64,000 nucleotides of DNA from Sabellastarte sp. h YS-2021 (Eukaryota > Annelida > Polychaeta > Sabellida > Sabellidae): positions 89,495,052 to 89,559,051 of the forward strand of contig OZ024935.1 of assembly GCA_964017235.1 (NCBI GenBank), in the 5' to 3' direction. Positions 10,350-18,385 of this stretch are shown here, piece by piece (within the stretch, counting starts at the first letter, position 1; the number at the start of each line of letters is the position of its first letter). Both the position numbers and the translations under genes were made by a program. The notes under the pieces were generated by a model. It was not told the origin of the DNA, did no database searches, and was given only the letters and a program-made list of their open reading frames with translations.

Positions 10350-11351
10350 ACGCATCATGTCCAATTTCCCCACAATTCCAACACCTAACATTAGAACTCT
10401 GTTTTCCACCCTGTAAGTATGAAGTCTGACCTCTTATCCCTCTCTTCATTGGTTGGTCTAGAAGCTTCCTCTTTAGCTCTTCCACTTGTTTCTTCAATTC
10501 ATTGATTACAAAATGGTTTTGTGATGACTTCTGCGTTTTTGCATTTGGTTTGTACCGGAAGTTCTTCGCTTCTCCGCTGATTTGTACATTTCAAATTCTA
10601 CAGCGGTGCATATTGCTCCGTCTAAATTCTCTGGCTTTGTTTGATAAATGCTCCAGCAGATGTCAGGATTATCTATTGAATCTATGATATAATCCTTCCC
10701 AAGGACATCTAAGACATCAGCATTGGCACCAGGATAAGCCTGACTAACCAATTGTCTGATGTGTTGACCCAACTCAGGTAAACTCTCATTTGTTCACCTG
10801 AGCCCATTCCGTAGTTGGACACGGTACAACTCAATCTGGTTTTCTGAAATGAATTGTCTGCCTAATGCAGTTACCAGCTCACGATAATCTCTTCATCTGT
10901 GAAGTGGCAAGTTGTTCATCACCTGGGATGCAGTTCCCCTCAAGCTAACACTCAGATACTATGTGCGCTGTTGGAAGTTCCAGCCATTGATCTCACTACA
11001 TATCTCAAAGTGGGCCAAGTAATCGGGCCAAGATGACTTGCCATCGAATTGGTCAGGTATAAGTTTTGGTCTCTTGTTTTGCCTGGCTTCCTCTCTGTCA
11101 ACTCCAATGGCCAGTCCTGCTGGTGCATCAGCTCCCCATCTAGGGTTGTCCATCTGTTTCAGGTGGAATGCTTGTCCCCTTTCTTCTCTCCGATCTGGAC
11201 AAAGATCTCTGAGACACTTCAGGGCTTCCATCCGTTGTTGGTCATCTGGTCTCTTTGGTTCCACATCACCTGAGCCGCCACATGTGGACTGAGAAAACAC
11301 TCCCCTGGCTGCATTTTCAGCTACATCACTCCTCTCACCCATTTCACTCAT
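10350..11351 (-). pseudogene. gag: Ty3/Gypsy gag, near full length but frameshifted
   Basis: The minus-strand ATG at 11351 opens a frame reading MSEMGERSDVAENAARGVFS and, further on, DQFDGKSSWPDYLAHFEICS, which resembles the start of the Gag capsid region of Gypsy elements (FDGxxxWxxYLxxFE). It is lost near 10959, and coding resumes at 10772-10506 in a capsid C-terminal-like stretch (LVSQAYPGANADVLDVLGKD). The broken zinc knuckle at about 10354-10383 follows. The start is about 80 bases from the primer-binding site, as expected. This is the 5' part of the Gypsy copy shared with the palindrome. Confidence 0.8.
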
Positions 11352-11430
11352 ATATATCTACAATATAAAATAACTCTGCTTAAAGAAATAAGCGCTGGAT
11401 CCGCATCACAGGATTCCTAAGGAACAATGG

Positions 11431-11449
11431 AATCCCACTTCTGACACCA
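11431..11449 (-). promoter_or_regulatory. Retrotransposon primer-binding site, tRNA-Leu type
   Basis: On the minus strand it reads TGGTGTCAGAAGTGGGATT. This is the complement of a typical tRNA-Leu 3' end including CCA, with one mismatch by recollection of that tRNA family. It lies three bases inside the presumed LTR edge and just upstream of gag, the canonical position for minus-strand priming. Confidence 0.75.
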
Positions 11450-11452
11450 AAA

Positions 11453-12259
11453 TGTGATGGATCCGAGCGGCATAAATATCTCACACTGGCTCTCAACTAG
11501 ACGGTCTGTCCAGCCATTGTATTCTTCATTTCCCACCTGTACAGAAATATTGTCAGACTCACTACTGAGTCTCAATCAAGCTTTCAGAATCACCAGCACC
11601 TCCAGGACGTGTCCAAGTGCTGAAATAGATTCTTCATCAAACACCTCCAAGACATCCAAATGTCAGAAACAGATTCACTCCTGAATCACCAGACATCTCG
11701 AGGATCTCTAAGCATCTTAAAACCAGATTCACTACTGAATCTTGTGATACCTTCCAGAACATTCAAATGTCAAAAACAGATTCCTGTAGAGAATCACCAG
11801 ACATCTATAGGATTTCCAAGTCTCATTAAACAGGTTCACTTCTGAACCTCACTATACCTCACAGGATATCCAGTTGTTGGAACTGCATGATCCCAGGTGT
11901 AATAAAATGTGATTGCAAATCTTCATCTGTAGCAATTCTTATTATACATTTTAACTAAGGAAAGTTACATAATAGGAGGCAAGCAAGCAAGCAAAAAACA
12001 AGGGATATATAGAACTATTCACATTTATTAAGAGGCAATTAAATAATATATATAAATCATTATCATGGAATTGAAATTATCAGGTAATTACTATAAGTTA
12101 CCATTGACCAGAAGTTTGTGATTATGATAATTAGCACAACTACAAGATAAGGTTATAAATACCATCTAGGATAAGTAGATAACAACTAATAACCGTAACA
12201 TGGCTACTGACAACCATTGGTTACTACTAAGGACTACATCTGCCTTTAAGAGCTGTTAT
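11453..12259 (-). other. Inner edge of the Gypsy 5' LTR and adjoining sequence
   Basis: Immediately outside the primer-binding site the plus strand reads TGTGATGGATCC; as the reverse complement this would be the ...CA end of the 5' LTR. Its outer TG end was not located, so the LTR length is unknown. A second copy of AAAATGTGAT occurs near 11905. Within 11630-11850 an imperfect repeat of about 85 nt occurs about three times, sharing ACATCCAAATGTCAGAAACA, CAGATTCACT and GAATCACCAGACATCT. No coding frame is credible. Confidence 0.5.
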
Positions 12260-12273
12260 TCTACCGTTCAATG

Positions 12274-12377
12274 CTAGCGAACTCTATGTACTGGTTTCCT
12301 CTGCCCTTCCAACTACCCGTCGTGATATGACCTGTACAGTGTTGAAAGCGACGTAAAACCCCAAATAAACAAACAAA
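12274..12377 (+). mobile_element. 5'-truncated family B SINE with target duplication
   Basis: Contains only the 3' half of family B, from AGCGAACTCTATGTACTGGT to GTAAAACCCCAAATAAACAA. It is flanked by perfect 14-bp repeats TCTACCGTTCAATG at 12260-12273 and 12378-12391. Confidence 0.93.
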
Positions 12378-12409
12378 TCTACCGTTCAATGATAAGGGAT
12401 ATTGGTTGG

Positions 12410-12850
12410 TACTGCCAGCTACTATTGGTGGCTACTGGTGGCTATCAATGGCTACTGGCATCCCACATTGATTAATAGGGTCTAAGGGGCTATTGGCGGC
12501 TATATTGGTGGCTACTGGCGGCTATGGATGGCTACTGGTGATTATATATGGCTGGCCATCTTATAGTTGAATATATGTGGATACTGGCGGCTATAGATGG
12601 CTACTGGCGGCTATAAGTGGCTACTGTCATCTCACATGGATGGATGAGGTCTAAGGGGCTATTGGCGGCTATATTAGTGGGTACTGGTGGCTATGGATGG
12701 CTACTGGTGACTATATATGGCTGGGCATGTTAGAGTTGAATATATGTGGCTACTGGCTGCTATGGATGGCTACTGGTGGCTACTGGCATCCCACATGGAT
12801 GGATGGGATCTAAAGGACTATTGGCGGGTATATTGGTGGCTATAGGTGAA
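12410..12850 (+). repeat. Minisatellite of GGCTACTGG/CGGCTAT units with ~170-bp higher-order period
   Basis: Short modules (GGCTACTGGTGGCTAT, GGCTACTGGCGGCTATAGAT) recur every 18-21 nt. A landmark GGTCTAAGGGGCTATTGGCG recurs near 12480, 12650 and 12818, giving a higher-order period close to 170 bp with about 2.5 copies. Each unit also repeats a (TATATATGGCTGG)...(GTTGAATATATGTGG) segment. Confidence 0.9.
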
Positions 12851-13309
12851 CACCATCTGGCTGAAACCAGTATTCAATGCTGAATACTTGGCTCCTCCCC
12901 TGCTGCACACCTTATGGCTGCTAGTTGGCTGCTGCTGGCAGCTCCTGCTTCACTTCTCTCTTCTCGGCTCCTTCTCCCTTGATGTTGATGGGGAATTCAC
13001 TACGAAATTCTGAAGAAACTGGCAATCCACGGCGCTTATATTTACTTTGCCAGAGGTCACATGACCAGTGGGATGATACTGAGAATGAACTGGAGGGGTG
13101 ATAGCTTTTAACTTAAAACCAGCATTCGGATAAATTATGTCCAATATTATGCAACATTGCCTAACTTAATAGTTTAACATCATATGCACAGACATATAAA
13201 AGAAATATTACAAACTCAATGCATAAATTCAAATACTTTTACTCCATTTGTTTTAAAAAGCTTTAACTCCCGGCTGATATTTATATAACATCACAAATCA
13301 CAAACCTAC
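12851..13309. other. Unassigned sequence
   Basis: Contains CTGCT-rich DNA near 12905-12950 and then AT-rich sequence. A 64-codon minus-strand frame at 12950-13144 shows no motif. Nothing else seen. Confidence 0.3.
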
Positions 13310-13465
13310 CTGTTTCAGAAGTCTTTTCCTCCTTAGTTTTTCCCTGCTACTGAACACCGACGATCCCCTGGTGATGACCTTGCTAGGGCTTATGACATAT
13401 GATTCTTACATTGTGATTGGATGGTGTGCCTTAGAATCCGCGAGTTTCGGAGATTAAGCACATGG
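13310..13465 (+). pseudogene. CR1/L2-like LINE extreme 3' end
   Basis: Begins CCTGTTTCAGAAGTCTTTTC and runs through the 3' UTR signature TGGTGTGCCTTAGAATCC ... TTTCGGAGATTAAGCACATG. The same signature ends the copies at 14225 and 48055. Only the last few codons of the ORF and the 3' UTR are present. Confidence 0.8.
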
Positions 13466-13589
13466 ATAAGCACATGAGGTTGAAATAAAATACCATGAAT
13501 TTAAGCTTTAATACACTGTTTTTCGCAAGTTCTAGAGTTAAATAGAAGGTAAGATTGAAAAAGTACCTTATTATCGCCCATTTGTAGCC

Positions 13590-13815
13590 TGACAGCCGTC
13601 GGACCATCACAATATGTCCAAGTAACAACTGATTAGATTTTGGAGGCGATGCCTCCACCCATGTTCATTTTAAGACTATCTTAAACTCGAAAAATATCTT
13701 TTTAGCTGCTTGCTCAAAAAATAATGCATGGACTTCATTCGAATTTTCAGGGAATGGCGGTATATGTGTAAGTAACAACTGATTAAATTTTGGAGGTGCC
13801 ACTACCAATAAGCTC
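13590..13815 (+). repeat. Two diverged direct repeats of ~50 bp
   Basis: AAGTAACAACTGATTAGATT plus TTGGAGGCGATGCC near 13620 recurs as AAGTAACAACTGATTAAATT plus TTGGAGGTGCCACTACC near 13770. Flanking sequence is not repeated, and no coding is seen between the LINE tails. Confidence 0.6.
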
Positions 13816-13904
13816 CACTCTCCGTCCTTCTGCTTGTACGTGTGGCAGAGGTCTGTGCTCTGTGAGTGCTTTTTTCCAGTTTGTTTTGCAGTCACACAAA
13901 GCTG

Positions 13905-14230
13905 CTCATTCAACAATTAAAGTTGGCATAATTAAAGTTCATAAATCCAAGGTTCATTTCAATAAGTCTTTTTCATATGATGCTCCAAAACTCTGGAATG
14001 ATTTGCCACTGGAAATTCGAACTGCTCCAACACTATCATGCTTCAAAACGCAACTCAAAAGCTACCTGTTTCAGAAGTCTTTTCCTCCTTAGTTTTTATT
14101 GCTACCGAACACCGATGATCCCCTGGTGACGACCTTGCTATGGCTTATGATATATGATTCTTACATTATGATTGGATGGTGTGCCTTAGAATCCGGGAGT
14201 TTCGGAGATTAAGCACATGGATACCTGATA
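13905..14230 (+). pseudogene. CR1/L2-like LINE 3' end
   Basis: The frame around 13925-14092 reads VHKSKVHFNKSFSYDAPKLW, then NDLPLEIRTAPTLSCFKTQL and KSYLFQKSFPP. This is the conserved tail that follows the RT in CR1/L2-type LINEs. A ~130-bp 3' UTR identical in layout to the copies at 13.3 and 48.0 kb follows. The 5' side is truncated. A six-base echo (ATACCTGATACCTG) sits at the 3' end. Confidence 0.85.
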
Positions 14231-14379
14231 CCTGAAAGTTAATTGGGCGCATAATCTTTTTATTACTAGCTGTTGCTGGTTTGGCTTTAGATTTAAATGG
14301 TGTAGCTATTTATGAGATTTATTGCTCATTTATTATCACTTTAATATGTGCATGTTTGTATTAAATATTTAGTCTGGAA

Positions 14380-15300
14380 TAGTAGATTAAGCTCCTTTTT
14401 GAATTTTTAAAATTGGACTATCCCTCATAAAGTTATCATCATTTGAAAAAGAAATGTAGCCCAAAATATAGATTTTCTTTACCTCTTCACTATAACTTTA
14501 ATATATGAATATTTGGTATCAAAATTTTCGCCTGGAATTGTAGATTTAGCTTTTTTTTTAATTAGTAAAATCGGACTATCCCTCATAAAGTTATCAACAT
14601 TTGAAAAAAAATGTAGCCCATTTGGTATAGTTAAAATTTGATTCCCGCTATTGCTCATATATGGTTAAGTTTGATATCAAAACGTTAGTCTGGACTCACT
14701 GATTAAGACGCTTTTCAAATTTTTAAAATCTGCCTATTCCTTGCTGAGTTAGGGCTGTTTGAAGATTGCCTTTAGGAGTCTCTTGACGTAATTAATAAAT
14801 ATTTTTTTCTATTTTTCATTACTGGTTTAACAGGCGCATGTTTGGTATCAACACGTTCGTCTTGACTCACTGATTAAGACACTTTTTGAATTTTTAAATT
14901 CGGACTATTCCTCAAAAAGTTATGAGCATTTGAAAATTATGCATTATAATTCCTTAACAAGACATTTTTAATGATTAATGACGCCAGCTGTGTGAATGGC
15001 ATGGTCAAGGGGGGGGGGGATTATAGTCTTTTACAATGGGACTTTTTTAGCATGCTGGATTTTGAAATATTGTGCATTTATCATATGGGGTTATAGTATT
15101 AGGTATCAAAATTTTCATCTGGAGATACCGATCATGGTCCTTTTTGAATTTTTAAAATCGGACTATCCCTCAAAACGTTATGAGCATTTGAAAATTATGC
15201 ATTATAATTCCTTAACAAGACCTTTTTAATGATGAATGACGCCACCTGTGTGAATGGCTTTGTCAGTGGGGGAATAATAGCCTTTCCATTGGACTCTAGT
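14380..15300 (+). repeat. Degenerate tandem repeat, ~150-260-bp units
   Basis: A shared core, TTTTTGAATTTTTAAAATCGGA + CTATCCCTCA + AAGTTAT, occurs near 14392, 14550, 14710, 14880 and 15145, with TTGGTATCAA...TTCGTCT between. The last two units also share a longer segment (CATTATAATTCCTTAACAAG, then ACGCCA/CCTGTGTGAATGGC). Array cores like this are common in mollusc Helentron derivatives, but no terminus was found. Confidence 0.75.
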
Positions 15301-16485
15301 ATATGATATTTAAATTTTTGGGACTTTGGTATATTAGAGGGATTCTTACTTATTCCAGTATTATTGAATAGCAGTCATGGAGAAAACTTTAAAATAAGGT
15401 AATTACTTAAAAATAAAGGTAATAATGTACAGGGGTTGGTTTAAATTAAAGGGATTGGGTTTGAATTATATGTTGCGTCTAATGAAGGCTGCTGTGACAA
15501 TTTGAAACTGGGTCCCTTTAACTGGGGAAAATTGTGGGAAAAAAGCTTGACCATTACTTGTGTGTACTTTTTTGGTTAGCTTTAATTTGTAGATGTTTAA
15601 ATGACCCCTGACGCTGATTTATAGTCACGCCAATCGGATTGCTGGAATTATAGTCACCCCAATGGAAATCCAGGAATTTTTATGATGCTTTTATTTTTGA
15701 AAATATGAAAAGTAGCAAACACTATAGTCATTCAGCGGTTAATGGACCATATAATCATTTTACCTTTCATGACTATTTCGTTTTTAAATATCCTTACAAA
15801 TTTGTATGGGATTAAATGTCTTAACTTTTTTGGATGTTTCATATTTATGATAATTTGTTGTTTTAAATGTCCCTTATTTGTTGCTATAAATATGTAGATG
15901 CTTAAATATCCCAAAGTTGTTTACTAGTTTTTAAAGGTCCTTGGATGTTTGCTGGTTTTATTTTACTTTAGCTGTTTGCATTATTTTATTTGCCTTTATG
16001 TTGCTTTAAATGTTGTGTAGTTGTTGGTGATGCTATGAATATTTTATGTACTTTGTTCCAATAAATGTATTTCATTTCAACCTCATTTTTCACAGATAAT
16101 TAACACACCCTGCATTAAGTAAACCCCCAAACTCCCCCATATCCCCCCTCCTCACACAGATGGGCCGTGACTGCTGGTCACAAAAATCTATACAACCCCC
16201 AGGGGGACCACGTAGATTGTGTGACTATTTGTGTGACCATAGTAACTCCTAAAAGCTCGTCCCAATGGGCATACAATGACAAAAATTGGGTATATGATTG
16301 AAAGGAGCAAAAAAAAAATTGCTTAATGACATCTTGTTGATGCCTCCTGGTAATGTCCCCGATTTTCTAATTTCCAGTCTGCGTCCCTATAAATAGGAGT
16401 CACTGGACAGGCCAAACTCATTGACCATTTGGACTTGAGGTTCAGGCGCAGAGTAATTTCACAGAGAAGAGTATGCCCCAGTGAC
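15301..16485. other. Unassigned AT-rich sequence
   Basis: Contains TTTAAATGTCCCT-like words repeated between 15780 and 16030 and an AATAAA-type signal near 16060. A CCCCCTCC-rich patch lies at 16120-16160. No credible gene. Confidence 0.3.
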
Positions 16486-16489
16486 TTGG

Positions 16490-17250
16490 GTAAGGCAGTT
16501 GCCCCGAGGACTGGAATGAGATATTCAGGGAGAGGTGGAATGTACACCATGATCTTGGTACCACAGATAGGAAGCAAATCCCCATAAGTTTAAACTGATT
16601 TGATATTGCCATCGCCAGATCCAGTTCTGACAGCCAGATTTTCCTCTATGGTGATCTAAGGCAAAAGACAGGTGATAACACCATTGGCTTCCCTCTGGCA
16701 GAGTCACTTATGGACAGTGGGTTCCAAGTGGAGTACTATATCATTAGTGACAGTGCTTTCTCCCTAAGGTTTTTATTATTTATTTCGGTTTTAACATCAT
16801 TTTCAACACATTGTATGGGTTCTATCAAGACGGGTGGTTTTATGTGCAGAGGAAACCAGTACATACAGTTGGTCAAGGTTCTGTACTATAAACTGCCAAC
16901 CAACAGCAAGCCACTACAAGCTTTCCCATGCACTTGAGGTCGGGCCATGAATCGAAGTCCGATCTCAGAGGTGGGAGGCGAGAGTGTTACCACTCTGTCA
17001 CTCTGACCCTGCCTGTGCCTTTGGGATTTTGACTAGAAAATATGGGGCGCTGCAATCCACCGAGCAGCAAGAACGTTGTTTAGTTATGTGCATAATCACA
17101 AACTGTGTGGTCCTTGACCATCTACTGAGACATAGATTGGGCACAGGACAATTCCAAGTGGATCACATGGGTTTGAACCTGGATTATGTGTTGCATGGCA
17201 ACAAGCCGCCTTATCCAGGAAGAAACCCCAATGAAGCTTCCAAGGCACAG
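16490..17250 (+). pseudogene. PIF/Harbinger DDE transposase relic, interrupted by a SINE
   Basis: Plus-strand translation reads EDWNEI...WNVHHDLGTTDRKQI, matching the WnxphcLGaiDGKHi motif with the first catalytic Asp region. It continues with SSDSQIFLYGDLRQKTGDNT, IGFPLAESLMDSG and VEYYIISDSAFSLR. The last corresponds to the second Asp region (VPYxivGDdAFpL) of DDE_Tnp_4 transposases. A minus-strand SINE follows immediately. After it, coding resumes as ACAFGILTRKYGALQST and then CIITNCVVLDHLLRHR, matching the C-terminal ENAFGILxxRFR...CxxLHNxL block containing the catalytic Glu. Stops (for example after ISLN) make it dead. Family assignment rests on motif recall. Confidence 0.75.
16768..17010 (-). 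mobile_element. Family B SINE inserted in the Harbinger transposase
   Basis: Minus-strand, near full length. The tail complement TTTTATTATTTATTTCGGTT lies at the left and the tRNA-like head (GAGTGGTAACACTCTCGCCT) at the right. Its insertion point separates two recognisable halves of the transposase. Confidence 0.88.
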
Positions 17251-17262
17251 CAAAGTGATCTG

Positions 17263-17772
17263 GGCCAGTATTCACGAAGGGTCTTAGACTTAGCCAGGTC
17301 TTAGGCTTAAATGTGGTCTTAAAGTTGAGACTTTTGTCTCAGCTAAGTTTTGTTTTAAATCTGTATTCACAAAAAGGAACTTAGCTAAGTCCAAGATTAT
17401 CAAATAACCACAGTGGTTTTATGTGTCATGTGACCTTTCTTTTCTATTTCAAATTAAACTATTGGTGATATTATCATTCAGACTGCTCGAGTGAGGTGTT
17501 CTGTATACTTATACTTGATTTACAGTCATTTTAAATTTTGAAGTGGATCAAAGTTTATAGCGGCCATATTTAAGTCCTCTTTACAAAACTTCAGCCCACT
17601 ACCAACCAGTCTTAGAGTTGAGCCCTTGGCTAAGCCTAAGACCGGTCTTAAATTCTTTGTGAATACCACTAAGCCTAAAACAAAAGTCTTAGCAGTTTTG
17701 GGGCAGAAACTTGAGACAAACGTCTCAACTTTAAGCCTAAGCCCTGGCTAAGACCTTTCGTGAATACGGGCC
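17263..17772. mobile_element. MITE with long imperfect TIRs and 3-bp TSD (CTG)
   Basis: The left end GGCCAGTATTCACGAAGGGT and the right end (reverse complement GGCCCGTATTCACGAAAGGT) form TIRs. These extend inwards through TTAGCC, TAAGCCTAAG and GAGACNNNNGTCTC-like segments. The trinucleotide CTG flanks both sides (17260-17262 and 17773-17775). A second internal end-like motif (TGTATTCACAAAAAGG near 17373, CTTTGTGAATACC near 17660) suggests an element within an element. No coding. Confidence 0.85.
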
Positions 17773-18214
17773 CTGGCAGATTACTTCATAGTTGAAGGTC
17801 CTGTGCCTTGGCAGATGAAAAGAATATAACATGTAGATAATTTACACATGAACTATCTCAGTATTTTGATAACATTTTTGAAAAAAATAAATAGCATGTT
17901 TTTATATTTCTGTGAGATTGTATTGCTAAATATGTTTATGATGTAGAAACCCAAATGTTTATTATGCATTTTAAAAAAATTTTCCTTCTACATTTTTTGT
18001 CGTGTGATAAAATTTACCAAAGATACCTAAAAAAACAGTTCAAGTGTTTGTTGTAAATGGTTTGTTAAAATTTTACTTGTGATATAGAATATTTTACGTT
18101 GTGTATGGGATTTTGGCTAGAAAATTTAATAGTAACAATAAATGGATTTCATAGAATGAACGTTAAATCCACAACTTGTAAACCACTCTCATTAAACTTA
18201 CAACTGGTTTGGAC
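17773..18214. other. Unassigned AT-rich sequence
   Basis: Nothing recognisable. GGGATTTTGGCTAGAAAAT near 18107 echoes GGGATTTTGACTAGAAAAT at 17024, the transposase C-terminal region, so a short duplicated Harbinger fragment may lie here. Confidence 0.35.
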
Positions 18215-18385
18215 TTTGGATGACAGCCCAGCCGGCATGCGACGTAGTTGTGACGTTGAGAATATGTTGAAGTTACATTGCGATGTCTATGATGTATTTG
18301 CAATGTCTTTACAACGTTATTTAAAAGACGTCAGTTTGACGTTTTTGAAAGACGTCATGTTGACGTTTAGATGACATCATAATAC
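18215..18385. repeat. ACGT/GACGT-rich interspersed repeat, terminus-like
   Basis: Starts CCCAGCCGGCATGCGACGTA and continues with repeated GACGTT/AACGTC words in both orientations (TTGACGTTTTTGAAAGACGT). It looks related to the repeat at 24985-25300, whose outer end reads GCCTGCTGGG, the approximate complement of this start. Confidence 0.55.

Larger units (their letters stand above)
5763..10709 (-). repeat. Right arm of the giant inverted repeat
   Basis: Reverse complement of the left arm, starting at ATTGTACAC near 5763. Pairing can be followed to 10709 only because the window begins at position 1 of the partner. Right-arm sequence continues seamlessly past 10709 into the 5' part of the Gypsy gag, so the true repeat may be longer. 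The SINE inside this arm is closer to the family consensus near 10090 than the left copy, so at least two of the differences arose on the left arm. Confidence 0.95.

Noticed and set aside
10506-11351. An infectious endogenous retrovirus with envelope
   Set aside because: Only gag, protease and RT remnants of Ty3/Gypsy type are seen; no envelope-like frame was found and all genes are broken.
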